A stretch of 64,000 nucleotides of DNA from Irregularibacter muris. Its GTDB lineage: Bacteria > Bacillota > Clostridia > Eubacteriales > Garciellaceae. A program made the translations under genes and the position numbers. The DNA is taken from contig NZ_JANKAS010000004.1 in assembly GCF_024622505.1 (NCBI RefSeq), forward strand, positions 62,001-126,000, read 5' to 3'. How positions within the stretch are numbered: position 1 is the stretch's first letter; the number at the start of each line of letters is the position of its first letter. Under the pieces are notes generated by a model. That model was not told the origin of the DNA, ran no database searches, and worked only from the letters and a program-made list of their open reading frames with translations. This document shows, in pieces, positions 43,704 through 52,290 of the stretch.

Positions 43704-45431
43704 ATGAAGAAAAGCTATATTTTCATAGCAGTTTCTATATTAGTGGTATTATTGATTTCTATAGCAGGTTATCAGCATTTTCAACCTAAACCTAAGGATA
43801 TGAATTATACTACTTTTGTTTCTCATTTAGAGGAAGGTAAAGTTCAGGAAATAACCATAAGAAATGATGCCTTTCTAGATGTGAAAATGAAGGACAAATC
43901 TGTATTTCAAGTGCCTAATCCTCAAAGTGAATCCATGAAAGAGTATTTCTTATTAAATGAAGCTACCGTTACAAAAAGTAAAGTAAATCCCAATATGCTC
44001 TTGCAAGTATTTCTTTGGGTAGGAGTAGCTGTATTTGCTGTATTTTTATTACAGAAGGAAAGAAGCAAGGATAAAATGGAATTGGTCAATGCTAATGGTA
44101 CCGAAACTAAGGATGAAACCAGCTACACCTTTGATCATGTAGCTGGCAATGATGAGGCAAAGGATATGGTGAAGGATATTATTGACTTTATTAAAGATCC
44201 AGAAAAATATTCAAAGCTTGGTGCAAAGATGCCCAGGGGAATCATGCTTTATGGACCTCCCGGCACTGGAAAGACCCTGATAGCAAAGGCAATAGCAGGA
44301 GAATCAGGAGTTCCCTTTTATGCTGTATCAGGTTCAGATTTTATACAGATGTATGTGGGGGTAGGAGCCAGCAGGATTCGCCAATTGTTTAAGAAGGCAA
44401 AGAAATCTCAAAAAGCCGTTATTTTTATTGATGAAATAGATGCTATCGGGAAAAAAAGAGCGGACAATCCTGACCAAGGCAATAGCGAGCGAGATCAAAC
44501 CCTAAATGCCCTTTTAACAGAGATGTCCGGCTTTAGTACCAATTTAGGTATTGTGGTAGTGGCGGCTACCAATCGAGTGGATACTTTAGATGAGGCTTTA
44601 CTTCGCCCAGGAAGATTTGACCGTCTAATTGAGGTGGGACTCCCTGATGTCAATGCCCGTCGTAGAATTTTAGGTTTACACGTGCAAAATAAGCCTTTAA
44701 ATAACCATGTGGACCTAGATCAACTGGCTAGGGATACTGTCTATTTTAGTGGGGCAATGCTAGAGAGTTTGGCCAATGAAGCGGCTATTTTAGCCGCGAA
44801 TGAAAACAGCACTGAAATTTATCAAAGGCATTTAAACCAAGCCTTTTATACCGTGGTAGCAGGATCTGAAAAGAAAGATAGGAGTTCTATCCATAAAGAG
44901 GATATGGAGATTACCGCTTATCACGAAAGCGGACATGCTCTAGCTACCAAGCTTTTACTTCCTAAAAATACGATTAGCAAAGTAACCATTATTCCTAGTA
45001 CAAAGGGATATGGCGGATTTAATTTAAGCATTCCAGAGGATCGATTATATAGGACTAAGCAAAATATTCTAAAGGATATTAAAGTTCTTCTAGCTGGAAG
45101 GGCTGCTGAGGAACTCATCTTTGGGCTAGATAATATCACCACTGGAGCCTCCAATGATATCGAAAGAGCCTCTCGACACATAAAGGAATATGTGATGAAA
45201 TTGGGCATGGATTCTGATATTGGCTTATTTAATAATGATGCTGTAAATATGAACGCTGACCCTATCATTCTAGAAAAATGTAGAGAATACATCAAAGAAT
45301 TATATCAAGAGGTTAAAGGTTTATTAAATGACAATTTGGATATATTACATGCTCTAACCCAAAAGTTAATGGAAAAGGAAACCATCGGCGGGGATGATAT
45401 TGATATCCTTTTAGGTAGTAAAATAGCCTAG
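43704..45431 (+). CDS. FtsH-like membrane AAA+ zinc metalloprotease
   Basis: An ATP-dependent protease that extracts and degrades membrane or unstable proteins. The 575 residues have an N-terminal helix (5-22), an FtsH extracellular domain, a second helix (about 98-117), and an AAA module with Walker A GPPGTGKT (184-191), FIDEIDAIGKKR and the FtsH pore motif region YVGVGASRIR. The zinc site is HESGH (407-411), with Ala/Phe of the usual HEAGH replaced by Ser. At 575 residues it is shorter than housekeeping FtsH (about 640-700) and lacks the long acidic tail, so it is probably a second paralogue. It is monocistronic. Confidence 0.92.
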   Translation: MKKSYIFIAVSILVVLLISIAGYQHFQPKPKDMNYTTFVSHLEEGKVQEITIRNDAFLDVKMKDKSVFQVPNPQSESMKEYFLLNEATVTKSKVNPNMLLQVFLWVGVAVFAVFLLQKERSKDKMELVNANGTETKDETSYTFDHVAGNDEAKDMVKDIIDFIKDPEKYSKLGAKMPRGIMLYGPPGTGKTLIAKAIAGESGVPFYAVSGSDFIQMYVGVGASRIRQLFKKAKKSQKAVIFIDEIDAIGKKRADNPDQGNSERDQTLNALLTEMSGFSTNLGIVVVAATNRVDTLDEALLRPGRFDRLIEVGLPDVNARRRILGLHVQNKPLNNHVDLDQLARDTVYFSGAMLESLANEAAILAANENSTEIYQRHLNQAFYTVVAGSEKKDRSSIHKEDMEITAYHESGHALATKLLLPKNTISKVTIIPSTKGYGGFNLSIPEDRLYRTKQNILKDIKVLLAGRAAEELIFGLDNITTGASNDIERASRHIKEYVMKLGMDSDIGLFNNDAVNMNADPIILEKCREYIKELYQEVKGLLNDNLDILHALTQKLMEKETIGGDDIDILLGSKIA

Positions 45432-45448
45432 GACAAAACTTTGCTCAT

Positions 45449-45488
45449 AAAAAGAGGTAAACCTTAAATTTAAGGCTTACCTCTTTTT
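45449..45488. terminator. Bidirectional terminator between ftsH-like gene and glyoxalase
   Basis: A 12-bp stem AAAAAGAGGTAA with its complement holds an inner hairpin CCTTAAATTTAAGG. A and T runs flank it on both strands. Confidence 0.88.
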
Positions 45489-45492
45489 GAAT

Positions 45493-45876
45493 TTACTTAG
45501 CTCTTAAAATTTCTATTGCATACCCATCGGGATCGGTCACGAAATAATAGTGGGGTTTTTCTCCAGGAAGACCCATAAGGTCGGTCACTTCATACCCCAT
45601 ATCCTTATGTTTTTGTCTAGAGGCTTCTAAATCATCTACTGAAAAAGCCATATGACTATATCCATCCCCTATTGTATAAGGGTTTTCAGGATTATAGTTA
45701 TAGGTTAATTCCAGCTCATAAATCCCCTCTTCATCCCTTAGGAAAACCAAGGTAAATTCAGCCTCTGGAAAATCCTTTCTTCTTCGTTCCTTTAATCCTA
45801 GAGCTTCTTGATAAAATTTTAAGGATTTTTCTAAATCCATCACTCTAAGGCAAGTATGTAGCATTTTGTAATTCAT
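45493..45876 (-). CDS. gloA: Glyoxalase I (lactoylglutathione lyase-type)
   Basis: It isomerises the hemithioacetal of methylglyoxal and a thiol to a lactoyl thioester. The 127 residues contain the four metal ligands in order: His 5 region (MLHTCLRV), Glu in YELELTYN, His in YSHMAFSV and Glu in DGYAIEIL. The ATG at 45876 has GGAGGG at good spacing; the longer frame has no ribosome site. It lies 63 bp after a lipoprotein gene with no terminator between, so they may share a transcript. The low-molecular-weight thiol used by this organism is unknown. Confidence 0.94.
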   Translation of the reverse strand: MNYKMLHTCLRVMDLEKSLKFYQEALGLKERRRKDFPEAEFTLVFLRDEEGIYELELTYNYNPENPYTIGDGYSHMAFSVDDLEASRQKHKDMGYEVTDLMGLPGEKPHYYFVTDPDGYAIEILRAK

Positions 45877-45939
45877 CAACCATCCCTCCAAAGTATTTAT
45901 TCTTCTTTCTTTTATTATAACAAACTTTCCCTTTATCAA

Positions 45940-46419
45940 TTAGTCCTGTCTTTTCATTTTAATCTTTTCTTCTACATCCATAGTCATTTTCATTGTTCCC
46001 TTAGCCTTTTTCCCTACTAATTTCATTCTGCTTTCTCCTTCTCCTAGGGGAATGATTTTATCTCCTTTTTCTGTATCGGATAGAATATTGATCACTTCCT
46101 TCTCTGGAGTGATAAGAACTACTTTAAAATCCCCCTTGTGGACAACTGATTCAAAATGAAATGTAACCTCCCCTTCTTCCTCAGCCATAAACTTATATAC
46201 GGTATCCATTCCTGTAAAGGAAGTGAAGGTGATATCTATTTCATTTCCTGCACCTTTTCCCTCTCTAATTTTATAAGTATAGCTGTCCTCTTCTTTGGTT
46301 ATTTTATTATCATCGTCAAATATACTTTGCTGATAGCTAGTGATAGAACTACAGCCAGTAATACTTGAAAGGATGAAAATGGTTAGAATAGATAATATAC
46401 ATTTTTTATAGTCTTTCAT
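45940..46419 (-). CDS. Small lipoprotein of unknown function
   Basis: The 159 residues begin with a signal peptide and lipobox SITGC (Cys 23), then a polar, beta-rich domain. Phrases such as DTVYKFMAEEEGEVTFHFES and GDFKVVLITPEKEVI suggest a small beta-sandwich. The ATG at 46419 has AGGAGG. The C-terminus is very basic (KAKGTMKMTMDVEEKIKMK). I do not recognise a specific family; it should be anchored outside the cytoplasmic membrane. It precedes gloA. Confidence 0.82.
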   Translation of the reverse strand: MKDYKKCILSILTIFILSSITGCSSITSYQQSIFDDDNKITKEEDSYTYKIREGKGAGNEIDITFTSFTGMDTVYKFMAEEEGEVTFHFESVVHKGDFKVVLITPEKEVINILSDTEKGDKIIPLGEGESRMKLVGKKAKGTMKMTMDVEEKIKMKRQD

Positions 46420-46467
46420 TGTCTTAGCCTCCTCCTTGCAACTCAAAAATCATTGTACAAATGAAGA

Positions 46468-46914
46468 TTATACTCTACAACTTGAACCTCTATCTAAATA
46501 ATTTCTAACTGCCCACGCCTGTGCCTTTATATACATTTTTTCCTCTATATTCTCCATCGAAATCCAATTAAATATATGATCATTTTCAATGGGTTCAGAT
46601 ATCTTACTAGCTATCTTTCCTGAATAATAAAACTGAAGGGGATGAAAATATCCTAATTCATTATGTAAACAATATTCTTCAGCACAACCAATATAATCTT
46701 GAATAACAACATCATATCCTGTTTCTTCAAGACATTCACGTTTAATACATTCTATGTGATTTTCCTTCTCCTCAAATCCTCCCCCTAAAAGAAAATAACC
46801 TTTTGGGGTTTGCACTACTGCAAGCATATTTTTTTCCACTGCAATTAAATATGCTCCTTTTCGATCATAATATTTAACCCCATCTATTCTCTTGCCCAAT
46901 GTTTTATCAACCAT
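46468..46914 (-). CDS. Nudix hydrolase
   Basis: The 148 residues carry an intact Nudix box, GGGFEEKENHIECIKRE followed by CLEETGY (about residues 44-67), which binds Mg and cleaves a nucleoside diphosphate bond. MutT-like length with no additional domain. LAVVQTPKGYFLLGGG precedes the box. It lies 49 bp upstream of the lipoprotein gene on the same strand. The substrate is not readable. Confidence 0.9.
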   Translation of the reverse strand: MVDKTLGKRIDGVKYYDRKGAYLIAVEKNMLAVVQTPKGYFLLGGGFEEKENHIECIKRECLEETGYDVVIQDYIGCAEEYCLHNELGYFHPLQFYYSGKIASKISEPIENDHIFNWISMENIEEKMYIKAQAWAVRNYLDRGSSCRV

Positions 46915-46974
46915 CGTATATTCATCCTTCTATCCGTAATCCTTACTATACAATATTTAACTTAACAACAAAAG

Positions 46975-47000
46975 CACCTGTCTTTCCCTATGGACAGATG
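46975..47000 (-). terminator. Weak terminator after the DUF454 gene
   Basis: CACCTGTC pairs with GACAGATG with one wobble, and CTTTTGTT follows on the minus strand. It lies between the DUF454 gene and the Nudix gene. Confidence 0.45.
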
Positions 47001-47090
47001 GTATATCCCCTATATAACTTAGGCTTTAGCTCGCCCCATAGCCCGAAATATTGTAAAATACGCTAGAAACTTTGGGGAGTGTTTTCATCA

Positions 47091-47468
47091 TTATTCATAT
47101 ATTTTCTTAGTTTTTATTTTAAAGATAAAATAATAATATTTAAAGATTACTACCAATAAAATAAATAGTTTTAGATACAAATTTTTGAGGGTTATGAAGG
47201 GAAAAGATAACATCAAATCCGAAATCAACATCAATGTTATTTTTCTTTTTAATGTCATGGATCTATCTCTGATAAAATCCTCCGCATAGGACTTGTATAT
47301 TCTTGTACTTCTAAACCATAAATCAAAACGGTCAGATCCCTTTACAAAAAATACAGAAGCCAAAATAAGAAAGGGAGTGGTGGGTAGTACAGGCACAATG
47401 ACTCCTACCATCCCCAAGCCCATAAAAAACATTCCTAAAGTAATGAATAATAGATTATATAACTTCAT
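47091..47468 (-). CDS. YbaN-type DUF454 inner-membrane protein
   Basis: The 125 residues have about three membrane helices and the family's conserved GMVGVIVPVLPTTPFLILAS (20 residues) near residue 18, followed by a basic RDRSMTLKRK stretch. E. coli YbaN has no firmly known function. It is preceded by a promoter block that is shared with the nitroreductase gene at 54698. It stands alone. Confidence 0.88.
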   Translation of the reverse strand: MKLYNLLFITLGMFFMGLGMVGVIVPVLPTTPFLILASVFFVKGSDRFDLWFRSTRIYKSYAEDFIRDRSMTLKRKITLMLISDLMLSFPFITLKNLYLKLFILLVVIFKYYYFIFKIKTKKIYE

Positions 47469-47495
47469 GCTATCCCCTCTTTTTCCCCAATAATG

Positions 47496-47540
47496 ATCAT
47501 CATAGTAACATTATACCCCTTAGGAATAAAATTCATCTGT
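47496..47540 (-). promoter_or_regulatory. Promoter block shared with the nitroreductase gene (copy 1)
   Basis: On the minus strand the block reads GATGAATTTT, 9 bp, GGGTATAAT, then CTATGATGAT, with the -10 TATAAT at 47510-47515. It matches the block at 54818-54862 at 34 of 45 positions without gaps, mostly in these three words. Confidence 0.6.
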
Positions 47541-47617
47541 ATTATTGATTTGCTGTCCAAGTTTTGCCTGTTTTGATGGAGGACTATATAAGGATACGAA
47601 AGCTTTTTCCTAACTCC

Positions 47618-48121
47618 TTATAATATTTTCTCAAAGGCTAATCTTTCTCCCCCATCTTCTAGATAAATGATTCCACAATATTGAAATTTATTTTTTTCTA
47701 AGAGTTTTTGCATAGGAGTATTGTCTTTATGGGTGTCTACTCTAATACTATGAATCCCTCTGTTTAAGCAAATTTTCTCTATATCCTCTATTATAATAGA
47801 GGATATACCCATCCCTCTACACTCATGGGCAACCGCTATTCTATGGATGGCCCCATAATCTTGGGCACTCTTCCAGCTCCCCTGCACAATATTTTCATAG
47901 CTTTTTTCCCGATCAAAGGTTAATGCGACCGTACCCACTATAAGATTATCCTTCACGAATACATACGAATTGTCATGGCGCATATCCATTTTTATAGTTT
48001 CTATGTTTGGATAATTATTCTGCCATTGATCAATGCCCTTCTTTCTAAAATATTCTTGAGCCTCTCGGATAATGTCCATTATGAAAGAAATATCCTCTTT
48101 CTTTGCTTTACGAAAGTTCAA
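47618..48121 (-). CDS. GNAT-family N-acetyltransferase
   Basis: The 167 residues form one GNAT domain with the acetyl-CoA loop ECRGMGISS near residue 100 and the late segment IRVDTHKDNTPMQKLLEKNKF (core MQKLLEKNKF). The N-terminal part contains GIDQWQNNYPN, common in YjaB/RimI-like acyltransferases of Firmicutes. It is divergent from the dipeptidase gene. The acceptor is unknown. Confidence 0.88.
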   Translation of the reverse strand: MNFRKAKKEDISFIMDIIREAQEYFRKKGIDQWQNNYPNIETIKMDMRHDNSYVFVKDNLIVGTVALTFDREKSYENIVQGSWKSAQDYGAIHRIAVAHECRGMGISSIIIEDIEKICLNRGIHSIRVDTHKDNTPMQKLLEKNKFQYCGIIYLEDGGERLAFEKIL

Positions 48122-48275
48122 TTGTACACCTCCTAATATCGATATAAAAAATTTATATCATAAAAAAGGAATTTTTGAAAGTTCTATAAAAATAAATCTT
48201 CTTATTCCATAGGCCTAAACTTGCATAGAGTATTTTTATCCCTATATAATATAAGAAAAAGATGAGGTGATGAAA

Positions 48276-49235
48276 ATGGGTATCATCGATATGCATTGCG
48301 ATACTATCTATAGTATTTATCATGGAGAAGAAAAAAGTTTATCAAAAAACTCCTATTCCATCGATATTGAAAAACTAAAGAAGGGAAATGTTCTTGCACA
48401 GTTTTTTGCCCTATACATTGACAAAGGGTGGATTGATGAGAAACATTTGGATATTTATCAGCACGCAAAGGATCTATATAGGGTATTCTCCTCTCAAATG
48501 GAAGACAATAAAGAAAATATCCGTCATGCCACTAGCCATAAGGACTTGCAAAAAAATATCCAAGAAGGAAAGATTTCTGCCTTTTTAACCATTGAAGAAG
48601 GAGATTTCCTCCAGGGCAAATTAGAAAGATTGGATGAATTTTATGCCTTAGGTCTAGGATTAATTACTTTAACTTGGAATTATGAAAACTGCATTGGTTA
48701 TCCCAACTCCTCAGATAGAAACCTTATGGCTAAGGGATTAAAGCCCTTTGGTTTTGAAGTAGTGGAAAGAATGAACCAATTGGGCATGATTATAGATGTT
48801 TCCCATCTGTCTGATGGTGGCTTTTATGACTGTATTCAGCATTCCAACAAGCCAATCGTGGCCTCCCATTCCTGTGCAAGATCTTTAGTCAATGTTCCAC
48901 GGAATATGACCGATGATATGTTGAAATTATTAGGAGAAAAGGGTGGTATGGTAGGCATTAACTTCAGCCCCAATTTCTTAGGACCAGATAGAGATAAAGT
49001 CAGTAGAGTAAAATACATGGTAGAACATATTAAATATATGAAAAATATAGCCGGCATTGATGCCATTGGTCTAGGTACAGATTTTGACGGCATTGGGGGC
49101 GAATTGGAAATAAAAGATATGGGAGAAATAGATAAATTAATCATCGCTTTAGAGCAAGCACATTTCCATCCCGATGAAATAGAAAAAATATGTACTAAAA
49201 ATGCGGAAAGAATTATAAAAGAATGCATTGGATAA
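48276..49235 (+). CDS. Membrane dipeptidase (M19 renal dipeptidase family)
   Basis: A zinc dipeptidase, possibly acting on dipeptides with D-residues or on other amides. The 319 residues show the zinc ligands in IDMHCDT (His 7, Asp 9), the bridging Glu in TIEEGDFL, HLSD near residue 175, SHSCARSL near 195 and GLGTDFDGIGG near 268. The ATG at 48276 has GAGG 8 bp upstream; two earlier starts in frame are too close to it. No signal peptide is seen, so it is cytoplasmic despite the family name. A terminator follows directly. Confidence 0.93.
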   Translation: MGIIDMHCDTIYSIYHGEEKSLSKNSYSIDIEKLKKGNVLAQFFALYIDKGWIDEKHLDIYQHAKDLYRVFSSQMEDNKENIRHATSHKDLQKNIQEGKISAFLTIEEGDFLQGKLERLDEFYALGLGLITLTWNYENCIGYPNSSDRNLMAKGLKPFGFEVVERMNQLGMIIDVSHLSDGGFYDCIQHSNKPIVASHSCARSLVNVPRNMTDDMLKLLGEKGGMVGINFSPNFLGPDRDKVSRVKYMVEHIKYMKNIAGIDAIGLGTDFDGIGGELEIKDMGEIDKLIIALEQAHFHPDEIEKICTKNAERIIKECIG

Positions 49236-49238
49236 ATG

Positions 49239-49274
49239 AAATAGCTGGGGGATAGATAAATCCCCCAGCTATTT
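49239..49274. terminator. Bidirectional terminator between dipeptidase and SHOCT genes
   Basis: A 15-bp perfect stem AAATAGCTGGGGGAT with a 6-base loop ends in a T run on each strand. It lies between two convergent genes. Confidence 0.9.
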
Positions 49275-49498
49275 TACTCCCTCAACATTTTCTTCTTTCT
49301 TTCATATTCCTCTTCAGAAATTTCCCCTCGGGCAAATCTCTCATTCAAAATATCCAGGGCACTATTTTTCTGTATCCCCGCATTATGATTGCTTTTTTGT
49401 ACAAGTCTTACAATGATATACACCATCAGTCCTACAATCAATAGAGGCAGAAACATGAAAAGCCAAGGCAGTCCCATTCTATATCCATAGTGCATCAT
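49274..49498 (-). CDS. Small membrane protein with SHOCT domain
   Basis: The 74 residues have one hydrophobic helix (about 9-32) and a C-terminal SHOCT motif, ALDILNERFARGEISEEEYE (20 residues), a short helical hairpin common at the end of bacterial membrane and oligomerising proteins. The ATG at 49498 has GGGGTG 6 bp upstream. Function unknown. It follows the arsenic cluster on the same strand after 94 bp without a clear terminator. Confidence 0.85.
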   Translation of the reverse strand: MMHYGYRMGLPWLFMFLPLLIVGLMVYIIVRLVQKSNHNAGIQKNSALDILNERFARGEISEEEYERKKKMLRE

Positions 49499-49592
49499 AA
49501 TGATCACCCCATTATTTTCTCTATATCCCTTTATTATAACACAATAGCATAAATAAAAACCTGAGATTCCATTTTACTTTATAGAACAAGCA

Positions 49593-50012
49593 TTAATTCA
49601 ACAATCCAAGTCTGATCCTTTCTGCCAAGTCTTTTATATGGGTTTCAATGGTGGAAATAACAGCTTTGAATTCCCCATCACTTTTACCAGTTGGATCATC
49701 TAATCCCCAATCCTCTCGATGCTTGCAGGGAAGGTAAGGACAATCCACATTACACCCCATAGTAACGACAATATCCACAGGGGGAATATCCTGCAATAAC
49801 TTACTGTATTGTTCCTTCTCCATATCTATTAAATAGATTTCCTTCATTAGTCTTACTGCATCTTGGTTTATTTGCTCTTTAATTTCCGTGCCTGCCGAAT
49901 AGCTTTTAAAAACATCACTGGCAAAGCACTTCCCCAATGCTTCTGCTATTTGACTACGACATGAATTGTGGACACAGACAAAGGCTACCTTTGGTTTATA
50001 ATTCTTCACCAC
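49593..50012 (-). CDS. arsC: Arsenate reductase (thioredoxin-type, low-MW phosphatase fold)
   Basis: It reduces arsenate to arsenite. The 139 residues have the P-loop CVHNSCRSQ with C13 and C18, and GCNVDCPYLPCKHREDWGLDDPTGK (C87, C91, C96, core CPYLPC) where staphylococcal ArsC has its C82/C89 relay. The Cys spacing is that of the clostridial/archaeal subgroup. The start is GTG at 50012 (GGGAGG nearby), with a second GTG next to it. It lies 91 bp after the probable selenoprotein gene, and it is the last gene of the ars cluster. Confidence 0.93.
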   Translation of the reverse strand: MVKNYKPKVAFVCVHNSCRSQIAEALGKCFASDVFKSYSAGTEIKEQINQDAVRLMKEIYLIDMEKEQYSKLLQDIPPVDIVVTMGCNVDCPYLPCKHREDWGLDDPTGKSDGEFKAVISTIETHIKDLAERIRLGLLN

Positions 50013-50103
50013 TTATCCTCCCTTTCCTATTTCCTTTAAAACCATCCTCTTGTATTGTTTGCTATCTTAATAAGAGTAAGCATCACTAGCATCTCTATAA
50101 GGA

Positions 50104-50442
50104 TTATATTTTCTTAAGAATTTGATAGGTTTTAAAATGATCCACTTGACCAGTAAATGCAGGCTGTCCTCCTATAAAGGTAATGGGAGGTTGATATCCC
50201 CTATTGATCACTGCCATTTCAGATTTATAGCTACCTAAATCATCTTCTTCTAAATCAATAAAAATCATTTCAATCTTATCCCACATATCTGTCTGTTTAA
50301 GAAAATTTCTAAGCTCTTCATATATTTCTATTGTGGTTGGATCCTCACTAGGACCGCAGTCTGTGCTTGGGCCTCATCCACATGGCTCTGCTACTGCTTG
50401 ATTTTTTATTCCAAACATTTCAATTTTGATTTTTTCTCCCAT
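50104..50442 (-). CDS. Probable selenoprotein with thioredoxin-like fold (in-frame TGA)
   Basis: From the ATG at 50442 (GGGAGG 7-8 bp upstream) the frame runs 112 residues to TAA with a single TGA at 50374-50376, read here as selenocysteine 23 in the motif P-C-G-U-G-P-S-T-D-C-G. Flanking strand IKIEMFGI before, and PPITFIGGQPAF (possible cis-Pro) after, suit a small thioredoxin-like fold. A SECIS-like hairpin follows the TGA. Its place between arsA and arsC suggests a redox or metal-thiol role in arsenic handling. A nonsense mutation is the alternative, but the start, ribosome site and downstream frame are all intact. The shorter frame from 50286 has no ribosome site. The protein family is not one I can name. 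Confidence 0.8.
50339..50355 (-). other. Candidate bacterial SECIS element
   Basis: Starting 18 nt after the TGA, GGUCC pairs with GGAUCC leaving one bulged U, with loop UAGUGA. The loop has GU at positions 3-4, as in the fdhF SECIS loop I recall. The GU is about 6 nt further from the TGA than in fdhF but within the range reported for bacteria. Confidence 0.55.
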
Positions 50443-50517
50443 TAGATTCCCTCCCTGAAAATATCTTATCTACAATTCTTTTTAACATTTAAAATGATTC
50501 ATTTCCCTGGGCAAGCT

Positions 50518-52266
50518 CTATTCTAAGAGTTTACTTAGATTTTTACCCTTTACTTCCTCTGAAATCCACTGTACAACTGCAAAATTCCCTTTAGAAACCT
50601 CATTAACCTTGTTCATCCATTCTATTTCATTACTTGCTTTTACCTTCAAAATATCATTGGTTGTATGGGTCGCATAGAAACTTGAATTGATCACCCACCA
50701 CTTAACATAAATGTCTGCTCTATTTAAGTCTTCTTCTAGCCTTATAGCCTCATAAACTGGTGTGGTCTCTGCATGGGTAATAATGATTACTTCAGTTTCT
50801 TGTTCATTCCTTAGCTTAGGCAGTAGTTTCTTAACAGACTCCGGTATATCTCCTCGGGATCTTGCTATCTCCTTATGATAGCTTTGGGTTGAATCTAAAA
50901 GTAGTAATGTATGCCCCGTTGGTGCTGTATCAATAACTACAACTTCATTTTCAGACCTTTCAACAATCTCGGCAAAGGCCCTAAATACCGCAATTTCTTG
51001 GGTACAGGGAGATCTTAAGTCCTCTTCTATATAGGCAATATCATCATCATTCATTGTTTCTCTTGCTTTGCTTAATACTTCCTCTTTATATTTTTCTAGC
51101 TCTTTTTTCTCATCAATGCTGCTTATGGTAATGCCGTACCCCTCTTCTAAAACAAATTTTAAATGTGCTGCTGGATCGGTAGTAGTTAGATGAACTTTCT
51201 TCCCCTTTTTCGCTAGTTCTAGGGCAATTGAAGCTGCTATTGTGGTTTTACCTACTCCACCTTTACCCATGGTAAATATGACCTTCTTATTAGATTCATA
51301 TACATCTTGGATTACATCCTTGAGATAAGGAATATTTTCAACATCTAATACAACATTACTGTGTTTTATATCATCATTCTTGAAAAAAGCCCTTACATTC
51401 TCTATTCCAGTGACATTATATGGTCTTAGAGGGATTTCAAAAGTCCTAATAGATTTAAGACCTTCTGGCATATCCCCTAATGCTGCTTTTTGTTTTATAT
51501 AAATAGCAGTAGAAAGTTCATCATCGTGTCCCTGTAACATCCCATTGATGACTAAAAGCTGATTATTTACCCCTATATCCTGCAATTCTATCGAAGCTCT
51601 TTCAGCTTCTTTTAAAGCTGCTACCTCAGGGCGAGATACAAGGATAAGTGTAGTTTTTTCTCCATCTGATAGGTTTTGCACTGCATTTTTATAAATCTCC
51701 TTCTTATCTTCTAGCCCTGATAATTGCCCTAAACAGGATGCTCCATGGGTATTTTCACTAATAAAATTGCTCCATGCCGAAGGCAGTTGAAGCATTCTTA
51801 ATGTATGACCTGTAGGTGCAGTGTCAAATATAATATGATGGTACTCTTCTGCTGCCTTTTTATCGGTGATAAAACTAGAGAATTCATTGAAAGCTGCTAT
51901 CTCTACTGTACATGATCCTGAAAGTTGTTCTTCCATATTTTCCAGAACAACTTCTGGCAGTTTCCCTCTATAGGGGCCAATCACACTTTCCCTATACTCC
52001 GCTGCAGCCTTTTCTGGCTCAAAATTTGCTACGACTAAATTGGGGACTTCTTTTATAGGTACTCCTTTGTTATCTAATTCTGTATGGAATACGTCTTGAA
52101 GATTGGAGGCCGGATCCGTGCTAATCAGCATAATTCTTTTCCCTTTATCTGCCAAGGCTACTGCAATGGCACAAGCCGTTGAGGTTTTACCAACTCCACC
52201 TTTCCCTGTGAAAAACAAGTATTTCGTTAAGTTGATCTCGGCTACATCAAATTTTTTCAATGGCAT
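50518..52266 (-). CDS. arsA: Arsenite-transporting ATPase ArsA
   Basis: It is the soluble ATPase that drives arsenite efflux through a membrane partner. The 582 residues are two homologous halves, each with a deviant Walker A: GKGGVGKTS near residue 21 and GKGGVGKTT near 335. Each half also has the signature DTAPTGHTL. Cysteines near C-S-C-T-V-E and PCTQEIAV are placed as the arsenite site. The ATG has an AAAAGAGGGG ribosome site. It lies 24 bp after arsD. No arsB or acr3 gene accompanies it in the window. Confidence 0.96.
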   Translation of the reverse strand: MPLKKFDVAEINLTKYLFFTGKGGVGKTSTACAIAVALADKGKRIMLISTDPASNLQDVFHTELDNKGVPIKEVPNLVVANFEPEKAAAEYRESVIGPYRGKLPEVVLENMEEQLSGSCTVEIAAFNEFSSFITDKKAAEEYHHIIFDTAPTGHTLRMLQLPSAWSNFISENTHGASCLGQLSGLEDKKEIYKNAVQNLSDGEKTTLILVSRPEVAALKEAERASIELQDIGVNNQLLVINGMLQGHDDELSTAIYIKQKAALGDMPEGLKSIRTFEIPLRPYNVTGIENVRAFFKNDDIKHSNVVLDVENIPYLKDVIQDVYESNKKVIFTMGKGGVGKTTIAASIALELAKKGKKVHLTTTDPAAHLKFVLEEGYGITISSIDEKKELEKYKEEVLSKARETMNDDDIAYIEEDLRSPCTQEIAVFRAFAEIVERSENEVVVIDTAPTGHTLLLLDSTQSYHKEIARSRGDIPESVKKLLPKLRNEQETEVIIITHAETTPVYEAIRLEEDLNRADIYVKWWVINSSFYATHTTNDILKVKASNEIEWMNKVNEVSKGNFAVVQWISEEVKGKNLSKLLE

Positions 52267-52290
52267 ATAAACCCCTCTTTTCCTATATTA

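Noticed and set aside
46930-47090. c-di-GMP or other riboswitch before the Nudix gene
   Set aside because: Only a short hairpin CACCTGTC/GACAGATG is present; conserved aptamer motifs are missing, so a weak terminator is the better call.
50104-50286. A 60-residue gene starting at the inner ATG at 50286
   Set aside because: It has no ribosome binding site, and the same frame extends upstream through one TGA to an ATG with a strong ribosome site, so it is the tail of the selenoprotein.
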